Shown here piece after piece: positions 39,876 through 54,800 of a DNA stretch of 64,000 nt. Under the pieces are notes generated by a model. The model was not told where the DNA came from and ran no database searches. It saw only the letters and a program-made list of their open reading frames with translations. Both the position numbers and the translations under genes were made by a program. Numbering within the stretch: position 1 is the stretch's first letter; every line of letters begins with the position of its first letter. Source of the stretch: Dipetalonema caudispina. Lineage: Eukaryota; Nematoda; Chromadorea; Rhabditida; Onchocercidae. The stretch covers positions 186,001 through 250,000 of the forward strand of contig JABVXV010000019.1 of the NCBI GenBank assembly GCA_013365325.1. The letters run 5' to 3'.

Positions 39876-42800
39876 CTAATGTCTTCCATCCAGTGCATCC
39901 AAATATTTATAGTCAATTAATCGCGGTATCAACGTATGTCTGCAATATCAACATTGATGACATATCTGTTACTGGCTGATCGATAATATCACAATCATAA
40001 CGCATGCATCATGTTCGGGCATAAGGAAAATTTGCACGACTTGAAAACAACATCAGAAGGAAGATAAAAATGATTAACTTACCTGATAGGTAAGAAGAAG
40101 AAACAGACAATCGGAAAAACCATTTCAATAAATGGATAGGGTGAAAATCCGAATGCGCAAAGTAATAAAAGCTGTGCAAGCTGACAGGCAGTAAATAAGT
40201 GTACTTTTCGCTGAGGAACTTTCCTGATGTAATGAGTAGGCGGATAGGCTTGCTGAAAAGTTTTTTCTTTAATCTAATAATATTTCTTAACAATCTTTCT
40301 TTATGAAAACGAAAAATGAAATTCCTTGAGACGTAATTTATGCATATCTGAACAACAAAAAATTATTGATATAACAGAATTTCCTAAGCTTTGAGAAATT
40401 TCGAATAAATCCTATTCTTTTTATATCTAACAAATTCCATCATTTACTACTCAGTCAAAGGAGAAATCTGAATGAAACACCTACCTGTTCAGTAATAAGT
40501 AATAATAATCGTTCGAACATTTCATTACCAGCCAAAGAGGTAAGTGCCATGTACAAGAATAAACCGTGTAATACGGATGTTGGTATCCATTGAAGAGGGT
40601 ATGGTAGTAGTGTAAATGTTGAGATTAATATCAATAGATGTGCTATCAAAGTAGCTAGCCGTGTCTCTCGTACATTCATTATTCTAAAATAGATTTTTTT
40701 TTTTCTGCTAATTTTTGAGTTTTTAAAGCGATTTGAAGGTCCAGAAGTTCTTCATTCTGTAAATGAGTTCAATTTTTGAAGTAATTAAAAGTTGTAGTTA
40801 TCGTTCAATCCGACGATAATGCCACTGACAACAGATCCTCATCCATTCATTCAAGAATATTTTATGGTAGCCTGTTAATATTTAAACAGTTCACCACTGT
40901 GCAGACTATTAACCGTCTTCTTCAGACAACAGTTGGTTTTTTAGGAGATATGTTTTTAACTTGCTTTAACATTGCCAGTCATTCTTGATTATGAATGGCA
41001 AAGGAAAATTTTCAAGCCAGATATTTTTAAAAATCAGAGACACATAGCTTAAGCGAACGTACACTTCATGGACATGTCCTTGCAGCACTCGTTCTTCCAC
41101 ATCAGCCAGTGCGCGTAAATGCAAAGGTGAATGCGGTAGTGCACCGTGCATCCATGGTAAACCCATTACTGACAAGAAACAATTCAGTATGGCAACTACA
41201 AACAAGTCCAGGTTTTGAGCTGGACCTTTCTTTAATCTGAAATGATATTTGAAAAATCATGACCAGGACTTTTTGTTAAAGATGTCAACATCGTTCTAAA
41301 ATGATTGCAAATTGGTATTTAAGCTGAAACCAATAATAATAACTCATTTCTATATTCATGGCCCAGGGAATTCATAAACATTATAATAACTAAAGAGGTC
41401 TTTCTGTCATAGTTGTAGCACCATCTAAAACGTATTTTATAGCATCTATATATTGCTTTTTTCGTTAGGATATACCTAATACCACGAAAAAACATTTCCT
41501 TCCATAAGGAATTTAACTTAAAATAATAAACGAACTTATTCTGTGGATTATTTACAATAGCTGAGGTGATATTTTGGTCCATGAAGAAAAGAAAGGATAA
41601 TGAGAAACCAAGAAGCAAGCATACGAAATAGCCCTGCCACGGTAACGAGAACACTGGTGCAATAGTGAACGTCGCTACATTGGTACGCAGTTTGAACTTG
41701 TCTTCTGAAATTATTTCACTTTTTTCGTGGTACGAAAGATTCTAAATTCATCAGAACGACCTATAAAAGTCTACTTAAAAAAAGTATTGCAAAAATCCAA
41801 TCAATGCCAAATTGGTAGCACGTAGATATGCAAAAAATTTGTGGGTCTGCAATAGATTTAGTTCTCGAGTAATACTTCATTTCTAAGCAGCGAATTCATA
41901 ATTCAAATTATTTTAAAATCAATTTTAAATCTTTAATGCAAAATAAATGTAAAAATGAACAGATGCTAACTTTCAATATCATAAAAGCAGTAAGCACCCG
42001 TAAACGACATGATGAGTACTGAAGCAGGAAGTGCATAATCAGCTAGCCATTCACGACGTGACCGCGTCAAATAAGGCGTCTTCCTAAAGGACAACTTTAT
42101 TGGAAATTTTGATGTTAACTTAAAAGTATACAAATCAATACTTTGACATTGCCAAATCACATGCCTATGGATGTACTGCAACGCTTACAACAATTTTTAG
42201 AGATAATCCTGAATTAAATAACCATTAACGTCCAGTAACTGTCACCAAGAATACACTTAAACGAGCAAGAATAAAATTGAACAAAAGCTGTAATCAAGTC
42301 TTTGCTGTGAGAAAGTATAAACAAATGAGCGAAAATTCAACTTAACATATGCATAACTTACCTAAAGTTATATAAAAAAAGACCAAGCCACAATGTACCA
42401 AACATAAGAAGCACATACAAAATTGAAGTGTCTCGATGGCAAAGTTTATCATACATCTAAAACAGAAGGACAGAAATTTCTTGAAGAAATCGGAAAGTAT
42501 ATTAAAAAGTTATAGTAGAAACGGATCTCCATGCACCTGAAAATCTAATATAACTCTATTTGATATAGATTATATCTGCTGATCAGATGGTGATTTAATT
42601 TTGGTGGAAAGAAAATCTTGATTAAAATCACAATATCACTTGTTTAGATCTCCCTTAACACTTCTTATTAAAACATTGCATCTTTTAAGAAATGAATACT
42701 TGTAATGGTGCACTCGTTTCCGCTATGTCAACAACGGAGGAGAATGGCGTGGAATTTAAGCGAAAGGAAGGCAATACATCACCGTCAACGCTTTCTTTTT

Positions 42801-45800
42801 TTTGTATATTGGTACTATCACAATTGTGGTAATTCTTCTTGAAACCTGAAAACTAACTCTTTCAAATGATTTTCTTTTTTTTATTAACCTATTTCTTTCT
42901 GCAGCTCTTCCTATGAAAAAACAAAGAGAAAATGAAACAAAAAAGGGATTTGAAAAAATCTTCGAAAAAGTATCTTTTTCAAAAGATAACAAGTTGCTGA
43001 AAACCGAAGAAATCTTATATCGTTGTTTTTATTTATAGTTCCATGAAGCAAATTTAGAAGTTTCATCTGTTCTATACTTGCACTCAAAATTTTTGACAGC
43101 GATACTTTTTTGAAGTCATTTTACTATCAATTTTAAAGTTATTTGTTTTTCCCAGAGGGTGAACCTGTTGATATAAGATAACAGTTCATCTGAATCGTTA
43201 TCTTCAATATCTCCTTCAGTTATTACTTCCCAGTTGCCACCACTTCTTTGCGAGATAAATTTCCCTCGAGAATGCCCAGATGACGAGGATGAAGCGAACA
43301 GAGACAGGAGATTATCTTGACCAATTTTTTACTGCGGTCATAACGGTAACATCTACATGGTTTCCTTCAATTTTTATATTTTGCATGACCCTAATACACT
43401 TTTAGTAGCTTCTGCATTTGTTTTTTATTAACAGCAAGCTACCGTTATCAAGATTATGACGTTAATAATTGCTTGAGATTTTGATGGAATTTGTGTTATG
43501 TAGATGCTTTTTATTTGAAATTCATAGTCAGAGACTATGACACATCACTGGTTTTTGGCAAGAGAAAATTATATGACGTGGCCAAAACAAAGATTTGCTG
43601 TACTTTGTAACTAAACTTGACGTTTTCATTTCATGTTTTGATAGGAGTCCTGTGGATTACTTAAATTCTTTGAGTCTTTCTCTGCAACTTCTTTTATGAA
43701 AATTCTTCAAGTTTTGTACATCTTTTAAATCTTGAGAAAAATCCTTAACTTTTAGCTAAAAAAAATCAGACTAACTTGTGTGCAGCGCCCGTATACTTTC
43801 CACAGTAAAGGCTATTGCAATAAACAGAGAAAACATTTCTTCAGCAGATCTGAAAAACAATGTCTGCCATAGCAGTTAAATATAAAATATGATCATGTTA
43901 GTAATTTAAAGTGAATTTTTACTTTACTCTCGAAGAATAAGAATTGTGAACATTTTTACATGAAAAATAATGCTTCTTAAAAAAAAACAGTATAAGCAAA
44001 AGATGATTGAGAATACCTCACTTATAGATAAGGAAATCGTTTTAACCACTCCAGATTTATTGCGTGCATTTTCAAGTCTAGATTTGGTTTTAAAGCAAAT
44101 AATAAAATTCTGAGTCGGTAAAAATGAACCTTGTGGCTAACTTCATTAAGCTGCACATATCAGTTGATGCATAAAGGATGAGGAAAAGTTGACACCATAA
44201 TCCAACGCAAGCATACATTGCAAAGAAATCATAGCCAAGTTCCTCTGCTATTTTATATATAACTAAAACTTCAATTATATATTCAAAAGAAAGATACTCG
44301 ATGGATAGATAAAAATTACTACGAAATATCAGTTAAGTATCAGCTAATTAAAGAGTCTGATCTCAAATCATTCTCAACAATGCGTGCATTAAGCAGTTAG
44401 TCTAAGCAAATGCCTAAACTGATATACCTTTAATATATATTGCTAGCGGTACTGTGGTCAGCAATATAATCATCGGTTGACCACCAAATACTGCGAAAAA
44501 TATCCCACCAAGTGCTTGAGCAGTAATTACTTTACGTACATCTCAAAAAGTAATTAATTAGATCGAGAACAATATTGAGATTTGAGGAAGCACATCTGTT
44601 ATGTATCTTTGCACTTTGGATTTATTTATTAAGTTTGATGACCATAAGGTTAAAATTTGTTGAATTTTCGCCTGATTAATAAAAAATAAACCAATAAAAA
44701 TCTATTTTTGTCGTTTTCTAACATAAAAAGCTTGATAAGAAATAATTAAAGAAGGTAACCGATTGAGATACAAATATTCTTTTTCAACAAGCAACAGAAA
44801 ACCTATGTATAAAGAGGGAAACTCACTGATACTTCCATTTGTATTATCATCATTCAAAACACCAAAAGCAATTGCTGGCAAAAGACAAGCAAAGTATAAG
44901 AATACTATCGAGCTGAACAATTTTTGGATTGTTTTCGAGCCACGCAATCCTAGAAGAAACATTAAGTTAATTAAGTCCAATTCTAAGTGCAGCAAATAAT
45001 AAGAAGGAAAGAGTAGAGAAAATGGCTGAAGAATGACTAACCATCCAGGTAGTCAGAAGAGTAGTATTTGATACGTCGAAGAAAATCATTACTGAGTCCA
45101 CGAAAGAGATACCATTTCCCAGGACCAAACTGAAATATAACCATGTCATTGGTTCCTTTTTTTCATTTATGGATTCCCTCAAGGATACTTCTTCAAACAC
45201 ACTGTACATATTAGATATGACGAAATTAATACTAATAGTTACTTTAATTCCTTCTTCCCTCTTCCTGGCAATACATATGTCACTCTACATACCGAAACAC
45301 TGAAATGCATCGCATGCCACTGAGTATTGAAATGGACATTGCATAAGAGAGATTCATCTTTATTGAAAACTAACAAGAGCTTTATTGAATAAAAAGAACA
45401 ATTTAATAACAAACAGAATCGAACTAACCAACTGTTCCTTAGCTTGACTGAAATGAATTGATGTTTTCCTTTCTCTCCATTGATTCTGATCTACTGCCAA
45501 TTCTTTAGCTGCTGATAGCAATGTGGATCTGAAAAAATAGTAACAACAACTTATCCTTCCATTTGAGAAGAATTGGGCTAAACATGAATAAAGCAGCAGA
45601 AGATTTGCATTCTATATGTATATTCCATATAGGGCATTTGCAGAAATAAGTAATACTTAAACAGCAAGCAGAAATACTTATTCAGTTAAGTATTGCTTTA
45701 CATAGAGATGTAAAATAATACTTAAATGGGTTGCACATACGGAATTTTTTTTTCTTCTTTTTTTTAGAATTGCAAACATTTTGTATAAATTTTGAGGAAG

Positions 45801-48800
45801 AGTTATCAAAAAGGTGATAAATATTCTTTGATATTGCTAGTACTACATGAACAAAACCGTAAACCGTAGTTAATTGAGATAATTAAAAGGTTTCAAATTT
45901 ATAAATTTCAATAGTGACGCAGAACCTTAAACTTTCGTCTTATTTGTGTTGTTTGTGTGTCGAGAAATTCAATCTCTGCTTACTTAAAATCGAAATTTTT
46001 ATTTACCTAAATTGATCTACACTTTGTGCCATAACAAGTCGTTGTCTGATATCCATATCTGCAAAAAGTGTCGCAAACGTTCGTGTTGTCTCAAGTGCTG
46101 TTTTGGTGCCTTTCTGAAATACGTGTAATTAGTTCAATGATTGTGTGTAACAACAATTATTTTAAATTGGGTAAAAAACTGTATGCAAAAAATAACACTT
46201 AAAAGATTTCTTGTTCAATAAACTTCAAGAAATTCCATATTAGAGATTTGTTCTACAAAAGAACTTTATGCAAATGCCCTAATGAATTGTTTAGGAAAAG
46301 TATTCGAAACTTGTTTATCGAAGGATTTTTCCCCATTTAACAAAATCAATTCCTTTAAAACCATTATGTTAATATTTTGTTATGGAGGAATACATTCGAA
46401 AAAGAATATTGAAGTCACTGAATTCCGATTTCTGTTGTACTGTTTTACGTTATATTTTTTGCTGAGCGTTAAATTAAATAAGAGTTGAAATAAGAAATAA
46501 AGTGTCATTAAAATAAGTAAATTATCTAGCAGTTCAACTGTTGAATTTAGTAAATATTTTGCGTCTGTTACCGTCACTATTTTCATCACCGGTTTTCATA
46601 TGCAAATTACTTGCCACTAAACCGAAACATTCTAAATAACTGGAAGAACAAACATGAAAGCTGACTTAGAGATCATAAAGATGTAGAGATAACAGTATGA
46701 TATGTGCCCTAGAATAGAAAGTTCAGATGTCCCAAAAGTGTCAGGCTATTTTTCACCGGCTATATTAAATTGATTAATCCTCATATCACTAATCATTTTT
46801 CAGGGAGCAATAGACAGCGTATTCGGGTTTTGATTTTGCTTCATCAGTGGAGATTTTGTGCCGAATGATCTGTTAAGTTTTAAAAAAGAAGTGAAATAGT
46901 ACCGCTCGTGATGGAGCAATAACAATGATGATGAATCGCAAGTCCTGCATTGTACGACCTAAATTGGTCGGATGACTGAGTCGAGCGATTGCTACATGCC
47001 TATGTTGAACCGTGTTTAACATGCACCTGCAATTTGGAAATACTTCAGCTTTTGATGAAATTCATTTTCAGTTATATATTACAGAGTTAAATAAAACATT
47101 GCATATCAATAATAACTTCTGACCATCCGAGACTTCCTTAATAAGAGTATAAGAATTGAAGTTGCCAAATTTTTCAAAAATTGTTGTACTCTGAAGTAAA
47201 ATTCAGATACTAGGAAATGTTTTCTTTTTTTATTAATATTGTAGTTCACCTAACATAATTGAGGCAAAAAATGAGATCAACACTGGGTTAAGCATATATT
47301 CAGATGTTCAAACAAATAAAAAACAAAGAACAAAACAACTTTGAAATATAGAATATCAAATCAATGAATTCTTCATTCATACGTTTTAACTTGATGTTAT
47401 CGGAAGAGATCGGAATGATTGGAATAACTGTCTGAGAAATGAATTCAGTAATCTCATCGTATCTCTCACATAAGAATTGAGTCAATAACCTTACCTAAGG
47501 TTCGGGTACAATTTTCCGGTTTGTCAGAACCTCACATACCTTATTTTCATGCAGCGATGGCATTCATCTATCAGTCCATTTGCTGATAAAAAGAGGTTTT
47601 TGTGAAACCTCCGTGCACTACGGTTGGTAAATCATAAATAGGAGCAGTGTACTTCGACAGCGAGAAAGACGCCTAAATCCTAACCGATACAATTCAAACA
47701 AAAAAAAAAAAAAAAGAAACAACATTTACTTTATGTAATAGTTAAATGACCAAATGTGAAAATTAAAAATTTTGCAAATTAATTAATTTCTTACAGGGCA
47801 CAAATCCAAGATTGATCGTAATCGAAGGTACCACCAACTGTACCTGTTGTACAGATACTTTGTACCGTTCGGCTCAATACATGAACTATAATCAATTAAT
47901 GTATTTATTTAGATAGAATAATTTTAAAGCTTACATAACGGTAAGAGAATTCCCTCCCAATATAGAAATTTTGAAGTGACATAAACAAACTTACATTGAT
48001 TCCCAGAATCTTGCGTAAAAAGCACCGACCGAACTTGTTCACTAGTAAATTCTGGTTCCTGAATGTCCATTTCATGAATTATTCTAAAACAGGGTAATTG
48101 CATTTACGGTTTACGATTATGTAGTCACAGCCTCATTGATGTAGGCTAAAATGTTAGAAGACTTTAGACGCCTTCCTCCAAAGATGATATTTGTGATTTA
48201 AAGCATTGAGGTTAGCTCAAAAGCTAAATCAGTAGAATAGAATCAAATTCCATCAATTTCCCTAAATAATTCACGGAACATAACTTTATATTATTTTAAA
48301 GTATTTTAGAAGATAAGCATAATATCAGCAATGCTAATAGCTATTGGGAGAATGTGCAGCTCAATAAGATTTTGAGAGTCTGTATCTTAATATATTTCCC
48401 ATGAGATGAAAAGGAGAAATTTCTACATTTTTTTAGAATTATTGATTTGAAATCCCTTAAATAAAAAATCATTTTATTTGCACATACTTTGCGAAAATCT
48501 CTTCTAAGGAAGTTTCTTGTAAATCCAAGAGAAGAACAGATTTGTTGAGCAAATGATCGATATCCATTGTGGCCCGAATCTCTGATCCAAAATCCTTCAT
48601 TGGGATTTTTTCGTGTTTTGCGTACATCAATGTTACATTATCGTATTCATCTGAAACGTATTGCCTTGCACCGAGAATGTTTTTCTTTTCCTTTTTTTTT
48701 TGCAAAAATTCAATTGAAATTCAAATAATTTAATGCGAAGTCCGAAAACAAAAGAATTATCCAAGCTAAAAATTTCTAACTTGTTTAAAGTCTTTCTTTT

Positions 48801-51800
48801 TGGATTTGATTCTTAATACAAGTTAGGGGTAGCTAATTACCTGAACATATGTGATCAGATCTCATGAAATCGACCAAATATATCAGCTATTTGTAGTGCT
48901 AACCACTAAATTTGCAATTTTTTACGAAATATAATTATTGAATTCATTTGGACATGAATTTCTTGAAACATAATTTCAGACATCCCCGTATCTTCCAATT
49001 GTATTAATAGTGATATATCATTGCCCTAGAACCAGCAATCCTTATGGATATATAAATATTACAACAACAGTAGGAAATATAGAAATTACGTTCCAGACAA
49101 GTTTATTTTATTAATTAAGGAGGAAACTGTGATGAGAACTTTCGCAAAGATCTGAACATAGCTCACATCCTGTCATTTAATAAATTATAATCAGAAAATA
49201 GAAGTGAAATTCGTTGACAGCATTTGGGAAATTACTATAAATTCTGGATTTCTCAATTAAAAAAAAATAGATTTCTAGATAGAGCTTCAAATTTTAAACT
49301 CAGCCTTTAAAGCATCAAAGTTTTTTATGACTCATCCGTGATGTCCGTAGTAATTTTTAAACTTATTCAAATGCAATTTAATTTATTCCTAAGGAAATAA
49401 AATGCTATGCTATTTCAAATCATGCCACTAATTAGCATAATTGAATGAAAGAATCTAGTGATCTGCTGAAAGTGAACAAATTTATTCGCCGATATATATT
49501 TCCAAAAGATCAATATTCAGTTACAAACATAGTTTTGAGATCTCCCTTAAAAAATGATCGGAAATGATCAGATTCAAAAATGGTTCATTGCTGTATAACT
49601 TATCCATCCAAACATTTCATTATCACCGTAATTTCAAAATAGCTCATCTGCATGTTTAAAATAAATTTAAGAATCCATTCAATAGAACATATGTACACAT
49701 TCGATTATATTATTTGTTGCTGTAACATGAGCCAAAAAAAAGCAGCAAATAATTTATTGCGCTAATTCACTAATAAGATATTTGGACACAGCTGCCGATG
49801 AAAGCAGATATACTGCTCTATTCATATCATCCCACTGTTCCATTTTCAGGAAGTTCACAAAGATGCTGCATAGAAAAGTGTACGATCAAAAATTATGTTT
49901 ATTCATAAAATTCTGAAGTGAAAGGTTCATCAAATTTAGATTGGGATGATATTTGAATTAGAGCGGGTATATCATCAATAGCATTTTTTACTTCACTTTA
50001 TAGTTCAATAATTGTGTTTCAAGTCCTCAGAGCTCAAATTCTTTAGCATACTGATGTGCAGTCTATGGAAGTATGCAATTTAAGGTGAAAGATTGAAAAG
50101 AAAAAAGTTAAAAAGATCTACTATAGTAAAGAATAGTTAGAAATTTCTGATGTTTTTGATCCGAAATACAAAGAAAATCGATATTTCTTTATAAATTTTA
50201 CATAAGTGAAAATATTCTGATTTATGAATCAGTATCTATCCAAAATTCAACAAAGATCTTTAATTGGATATCTGCGTTTAAAGATCTTAAAGATGAATTA
50301 GTGAGGAAGAGAAGAAGTAATAGAGAGTACGAACCTGCATTACTCCAACTAAGAGTATCAAGAGGTGGTGTATCAGTTTCCTTATCCAACAAACTGCTAC
50401 GATCCAATTGAGACATTGAACCAAATTGATTTTTACTACTTAATGGTTCGTTGCCTAAGTCAAAAATCGTTGAATGTCGACGATTACGTTTATTTATCGC
50501 CGCTGTTCCAATGGATAATTCGTCCTCCTGCAGATTCTTCATGGATAACCAGCTGACTCGTTTGGTAAGACATTGTGATAGCGATATTTCTGAGATATTG
50601 GATTCAGGTAGTGCCTGTTGCATCACCCCACTTTGCGCATTTCTTCCTTCTGGCATTGTTTTCACATTATCTTTGATACGATGTAATAAAGTTGATTCTA
50701 CCAATGGTTCGCTTTCCATGGTATCATGTTGCAAAGCGATGGTTGAATGAGAACCACGTCTTTGGCATAATTTTTGGTTAGTAAAAGCGATCGCCGGAGC
50801 TCCGATATGTATGGACCGTCGTCTATGGCTGTCAAAAACTGGGGGTCGCAGTAAAGATGCAAAACGTGTCATGGGGTTAATATGAAGTACACTTTCAACT
50901 GGTGGGCATGAAGAAGTCATGGAATTTTCCGATGTACCTGAGATTCGTCTATGCTCGGGGACATAAAGCAAAGCATGTGAAGTATGTTTTACTAACAGTC
51001 GTTCCATGTTCATCTCGTATTTCTTCATCCCGGGACTGGTATTATCAGCCTTGGAAACAGATGATGGAAGGATGATTTCGTCCGAGATAGCATTTTTGTC
51101 TTGATTTCCAGATCTATCTTCTGATGTGTGTTCTATTTGTTCTTCCAAGCTTGAATTAGGCGAAATTTGAAAATCTGTCGTAGTGATACTTTTCATTTGA
51201 AATAATTAACAAGAAATACTTCTTTTCTCCTCAGTAAATAAGATCAGTGCTAAAAGAACAAACGAAGGCGATGTTGTTTTCCAATAGAAAATTGATAGCG
51301 CGGTAAATCAATTGTGGATTAAGAAGTAAGAATATAATAAATGTGAAGTAGTTCAGTATCAGCACATTTATTCCAAGAAGGGATCAATTTCAACATTCCT
51401 TTCACTTTAGTAAATTTAATTTAATTTCAGTTTCTGTCGAGAAAAAACTATGGATTGTTTCCGCCAATTGCTCGATAGCAGAAGTAGCATATTGACATTA
51501 TTTTCCTGTGCTATATCCGGTAAACACACCGATAAGAAAAATTAGGCGAAGGCAGTAAAATTAGCTCGGTTGATTCAGTTGCCAAATAGGGAAAAGAAAG
51601 AGATGATATTTTCTTCTTCTTTTCTCTCTTCGAGAAAAACCTAAGAGGGTAAAGCAAGCAGGAAAATAGCTAACAGATGAGATGAAAAACAATGAGAAGC
51701 TTTGCAAAGGCCTATGAAAGCAATGGGACAAGGACGAACGGAGGACTATTTAACAAACTCGATACACTGCTTCAATATTAGTCTTGAAGAGCTAAGCTTG

Positions 51801-54800
51801 AAGACAAGCTCGGCCTCCAGCCTGGTTGTACGCAATGGACTCAAATGCAACCAAACTACCTAACAGCATCAGCACCCATGCACAACTGATCCAACAATAT
51901 TCGTGATTGAATATGGGAGAAGCTTGCATAATCCGCCTCCAGTCCAATCATTTTTTTAAATTATCAGCACTTCATTGCTGGGAAAGAATGGAAGAACTGT
52001 GATTGCAACGATCACAGTTTTTCCTATTTCTTTGCGACAAATCCAAGCTCAGAAACTTATTGGAGAACTATTCTGATGGGTCGTCACGACATTCAACAAC
52101 ACATAATGTAGTAATAGACAGAAGAGTGCAAAAAACAACTACTTGTTTGGCAAAGAAATCGATGGGATAATCGTATATTAAGCCAATAAACATGGGATGG
52201 TCTAATTAGTCATAGAAATGCTCTAATCAAGTGTTAATTTATCCAACAAGCCAGAACTGTTAGTATACTAGGCATTAGATTAACATAAACATGTCCATCA
52301 TATCATCTTAAAGTAGTCTCGATAAAAATCTAAATATTCTTTTCATCACTGATATCGATGGCTAGTCAAGAGATGTTAGAACTTCAGGATTAATTCGCGT
52401 TGATAAAATTCGTTATAACATTTGGATTTACTCTAGTTATTTTAATGAGCAATAAATTTGACTCTTCGACGATATGTTTGGAAATAAAAATTTTTTTTAT
52501 TTGATAATTTTCATTTATGTTTTCCATTTAAAACTTAAAAGTTAATCATAACTATTCCAGAAATTCGGAAGGATTGAGAGAATAAATAATTTTAAGAAAC
52601 ACATGCCACTATATCAAAATTATAAGTAATTGTTGTGATTTAGTTTCTAAGAAAATCTTTTCATCAAAAAAAAAAAAGAAATATTTATCAACAACTATTC
52701 TCCAGAAAAAAAAATCTTTTTTTTTTTTTGACAAATTGAAGTCATTAGAACAGATGTTATGCTACTTCTTTGAGAATCTATGCGCAATATGAAGATGAAA
52801 TTATTTTTTTCTTTTTCATTGCTACTTCTATAATATGACAAGTACATTTCTTCATTCTGAGAGAACTGAAAAATGATTTAATGAACAGATCAAACTGAGA
52901 GAACTGAAAAATGATTTAATGAACAGATCAAAAATGGGCCAAAATCTCAAGCGATCTTGACCTTAACTTTATGCATCAATAATAATTACTGATTTATTTT
53001 GATACAAAAAAAAAACGATTTTGTTGTGAATTTTTTTATCTATAGTATCATCCATTTATTTTTCGGTATCAACTACCATGTACTTCTTTAAATTTTATCA
53101 TCTTTTTTTTTGCTTTGTTATAAATTCTTCCTAAACTAATTTCCCACTTGCAATTATTTTTTGTATTCCATAGTTATCCAAATTTCCTTTTCATAAAAAA
53201 TTTGGAGAGATTTTTAAAACTACTTTGCTCTAACTCCCATTTTGCGGTATTCAATATATTTTTAAAGTGGTTTATTGCTTCTGGCTTTCCGAAAGTTTTG
53301 CTTGATGTCCAAGATGAAGACGAGTTTTACAACAAGGCTAGAATATATAATATGATTTTTCCAATTGCAACTTCTGAAATCTGTTACAACATCCAGAAAA
53401 ACTGCTACTAGTTGTAGCCAAAACTATTCGATCCATTATCGTTCAATGCTTTCTCAAATAATACCTGTTGAAATCTGAATCTGAGCATTCAGAACAAATC
53501 CCTTAAATGTAAATATAAGTGATTTAAATGAATTTCAATTGATTTAACGGTTCTAAATAGAGTCACATACACTGCATGTTTTTTGAATATTTCGAATTTC
53601 ATTTTGAAGCTCCAGCAATTCATTATTTTGCTATCAGAGGCTTTTCTCGCTTCTTTTTTGATTATTTTGAAAAGTCGATAAATTCTTCAAAAGTAAAATA
53701 ATTTTTGTCTGCTATTTGATAAACATTAAAAAGCTTTAAATTTCTACCTTATTATTCTTACCAAAAATGAAAAAAATCAAAACAGTATTAAACATGGCCT
53801 GATGAACAGGCGCAAATAACACTGTTTATTTAATTTAGCAATTTTCGATCGAATATGCAATGTATCCTGAGGAACTATGCACTGCAGAGAGGAAAAGAAC
53901 TTCAAAATGATTAAATTAGCTTAGAGGTCAAAGAGTTTCAAATCAGTTCGAAGCCCGTTATCTTTTTCTTTCTGTTGCATTTTACTGACGGTATAATCGT
54001 GAAAAACTTTACTTTCATCCCTCCCTTTGTTATTATCATATCAGTTGATTAGGATATGGCAGACTTGAAATAATCTTTGTTGCGGTTTTTTTATGAATGA
54101 TAATCGCTTCTTAGAACAGTTGGAAAATTTCAGAATATCCGCATTTAAACACGATTTGACTAGGATAAGCTCATTCCAATCTTATTCAATTTAATGAACA
54201 CATAAATCTTTTCAGGAATATTCCGGAATCTTCAGAAAAATTCATAATTTCTATGGAGGCAACTTTCCATAGAAAAATAAAAGTCATAATCAAATGAATT
54301 TTCATGGGAGAGATCTATTATCAGTACTTATCAGTGCTATTCCTGTATGAGTTGACGAAATTGATTTGGTTAATGTAAATGATAATTTGCTTAAAGTCAC
54401 CGCAATTCTGAAAAAGCAACTTTTCTTCAATGAAAGCTGACTATTACAAAGATGTAATCATAAAAATTAATATAATAATCAAATATAAACGTAATAATTG
54501 ACTTTCATTGACAACTTATTTAGCTGAAGTATCTCACAGTACTTTTATTACCTCCAATTATTATCGACGTGGCAGGTATAAAAAGTTAGTACGGAAATTA
54601 ATTCAATTCTAAAAATACACTTTGTATCAGCTTTTCACATGAATTTATAAATGAAAAAATTATATAAAGCTGGGTTGAAAATATGCTAAAATATACGCTT
54701 AAAATGTCAAGATTTTTGACGTACATATAAAGTTAGAATCAGGTCATCTAAAACATTATAAGCTTAACCGACAAATTAATTGAAATAACCTACGACTGAT

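Noticed and set aside
44967..45209. Long minus-strand frame beginning [13 protein letters not shown]
   Set aside because: The conserved SLC4A11 sequence lies in another frame of the same DNA ([12 protein letters not shown]), bounded by TTTCAG at 45130 and GTTAGT at 45041. The long frame is a shadow.
47580..47690. Minus-strand frame with [15 protein letters not shown]
   Set aside because: The exon at 47795 joins the exon at 47026 in phase and matches the family directly ([17 protein letters not shown]), so no exon is needed here.
49757..49865. Minus-strand frame with [19 protein letters not shown] and a TAA
   Set aside because: Its phase does not match either SLC4A11 first exon, and no other upstream exon could be found. 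It may still be a terminal exon of something unseen.
53148..53411. Plus-strand frame with [20 protein letters not shown]
   Set aside because: It has no recognisable family and no splice partners, and lies in a very AT-rich intron.
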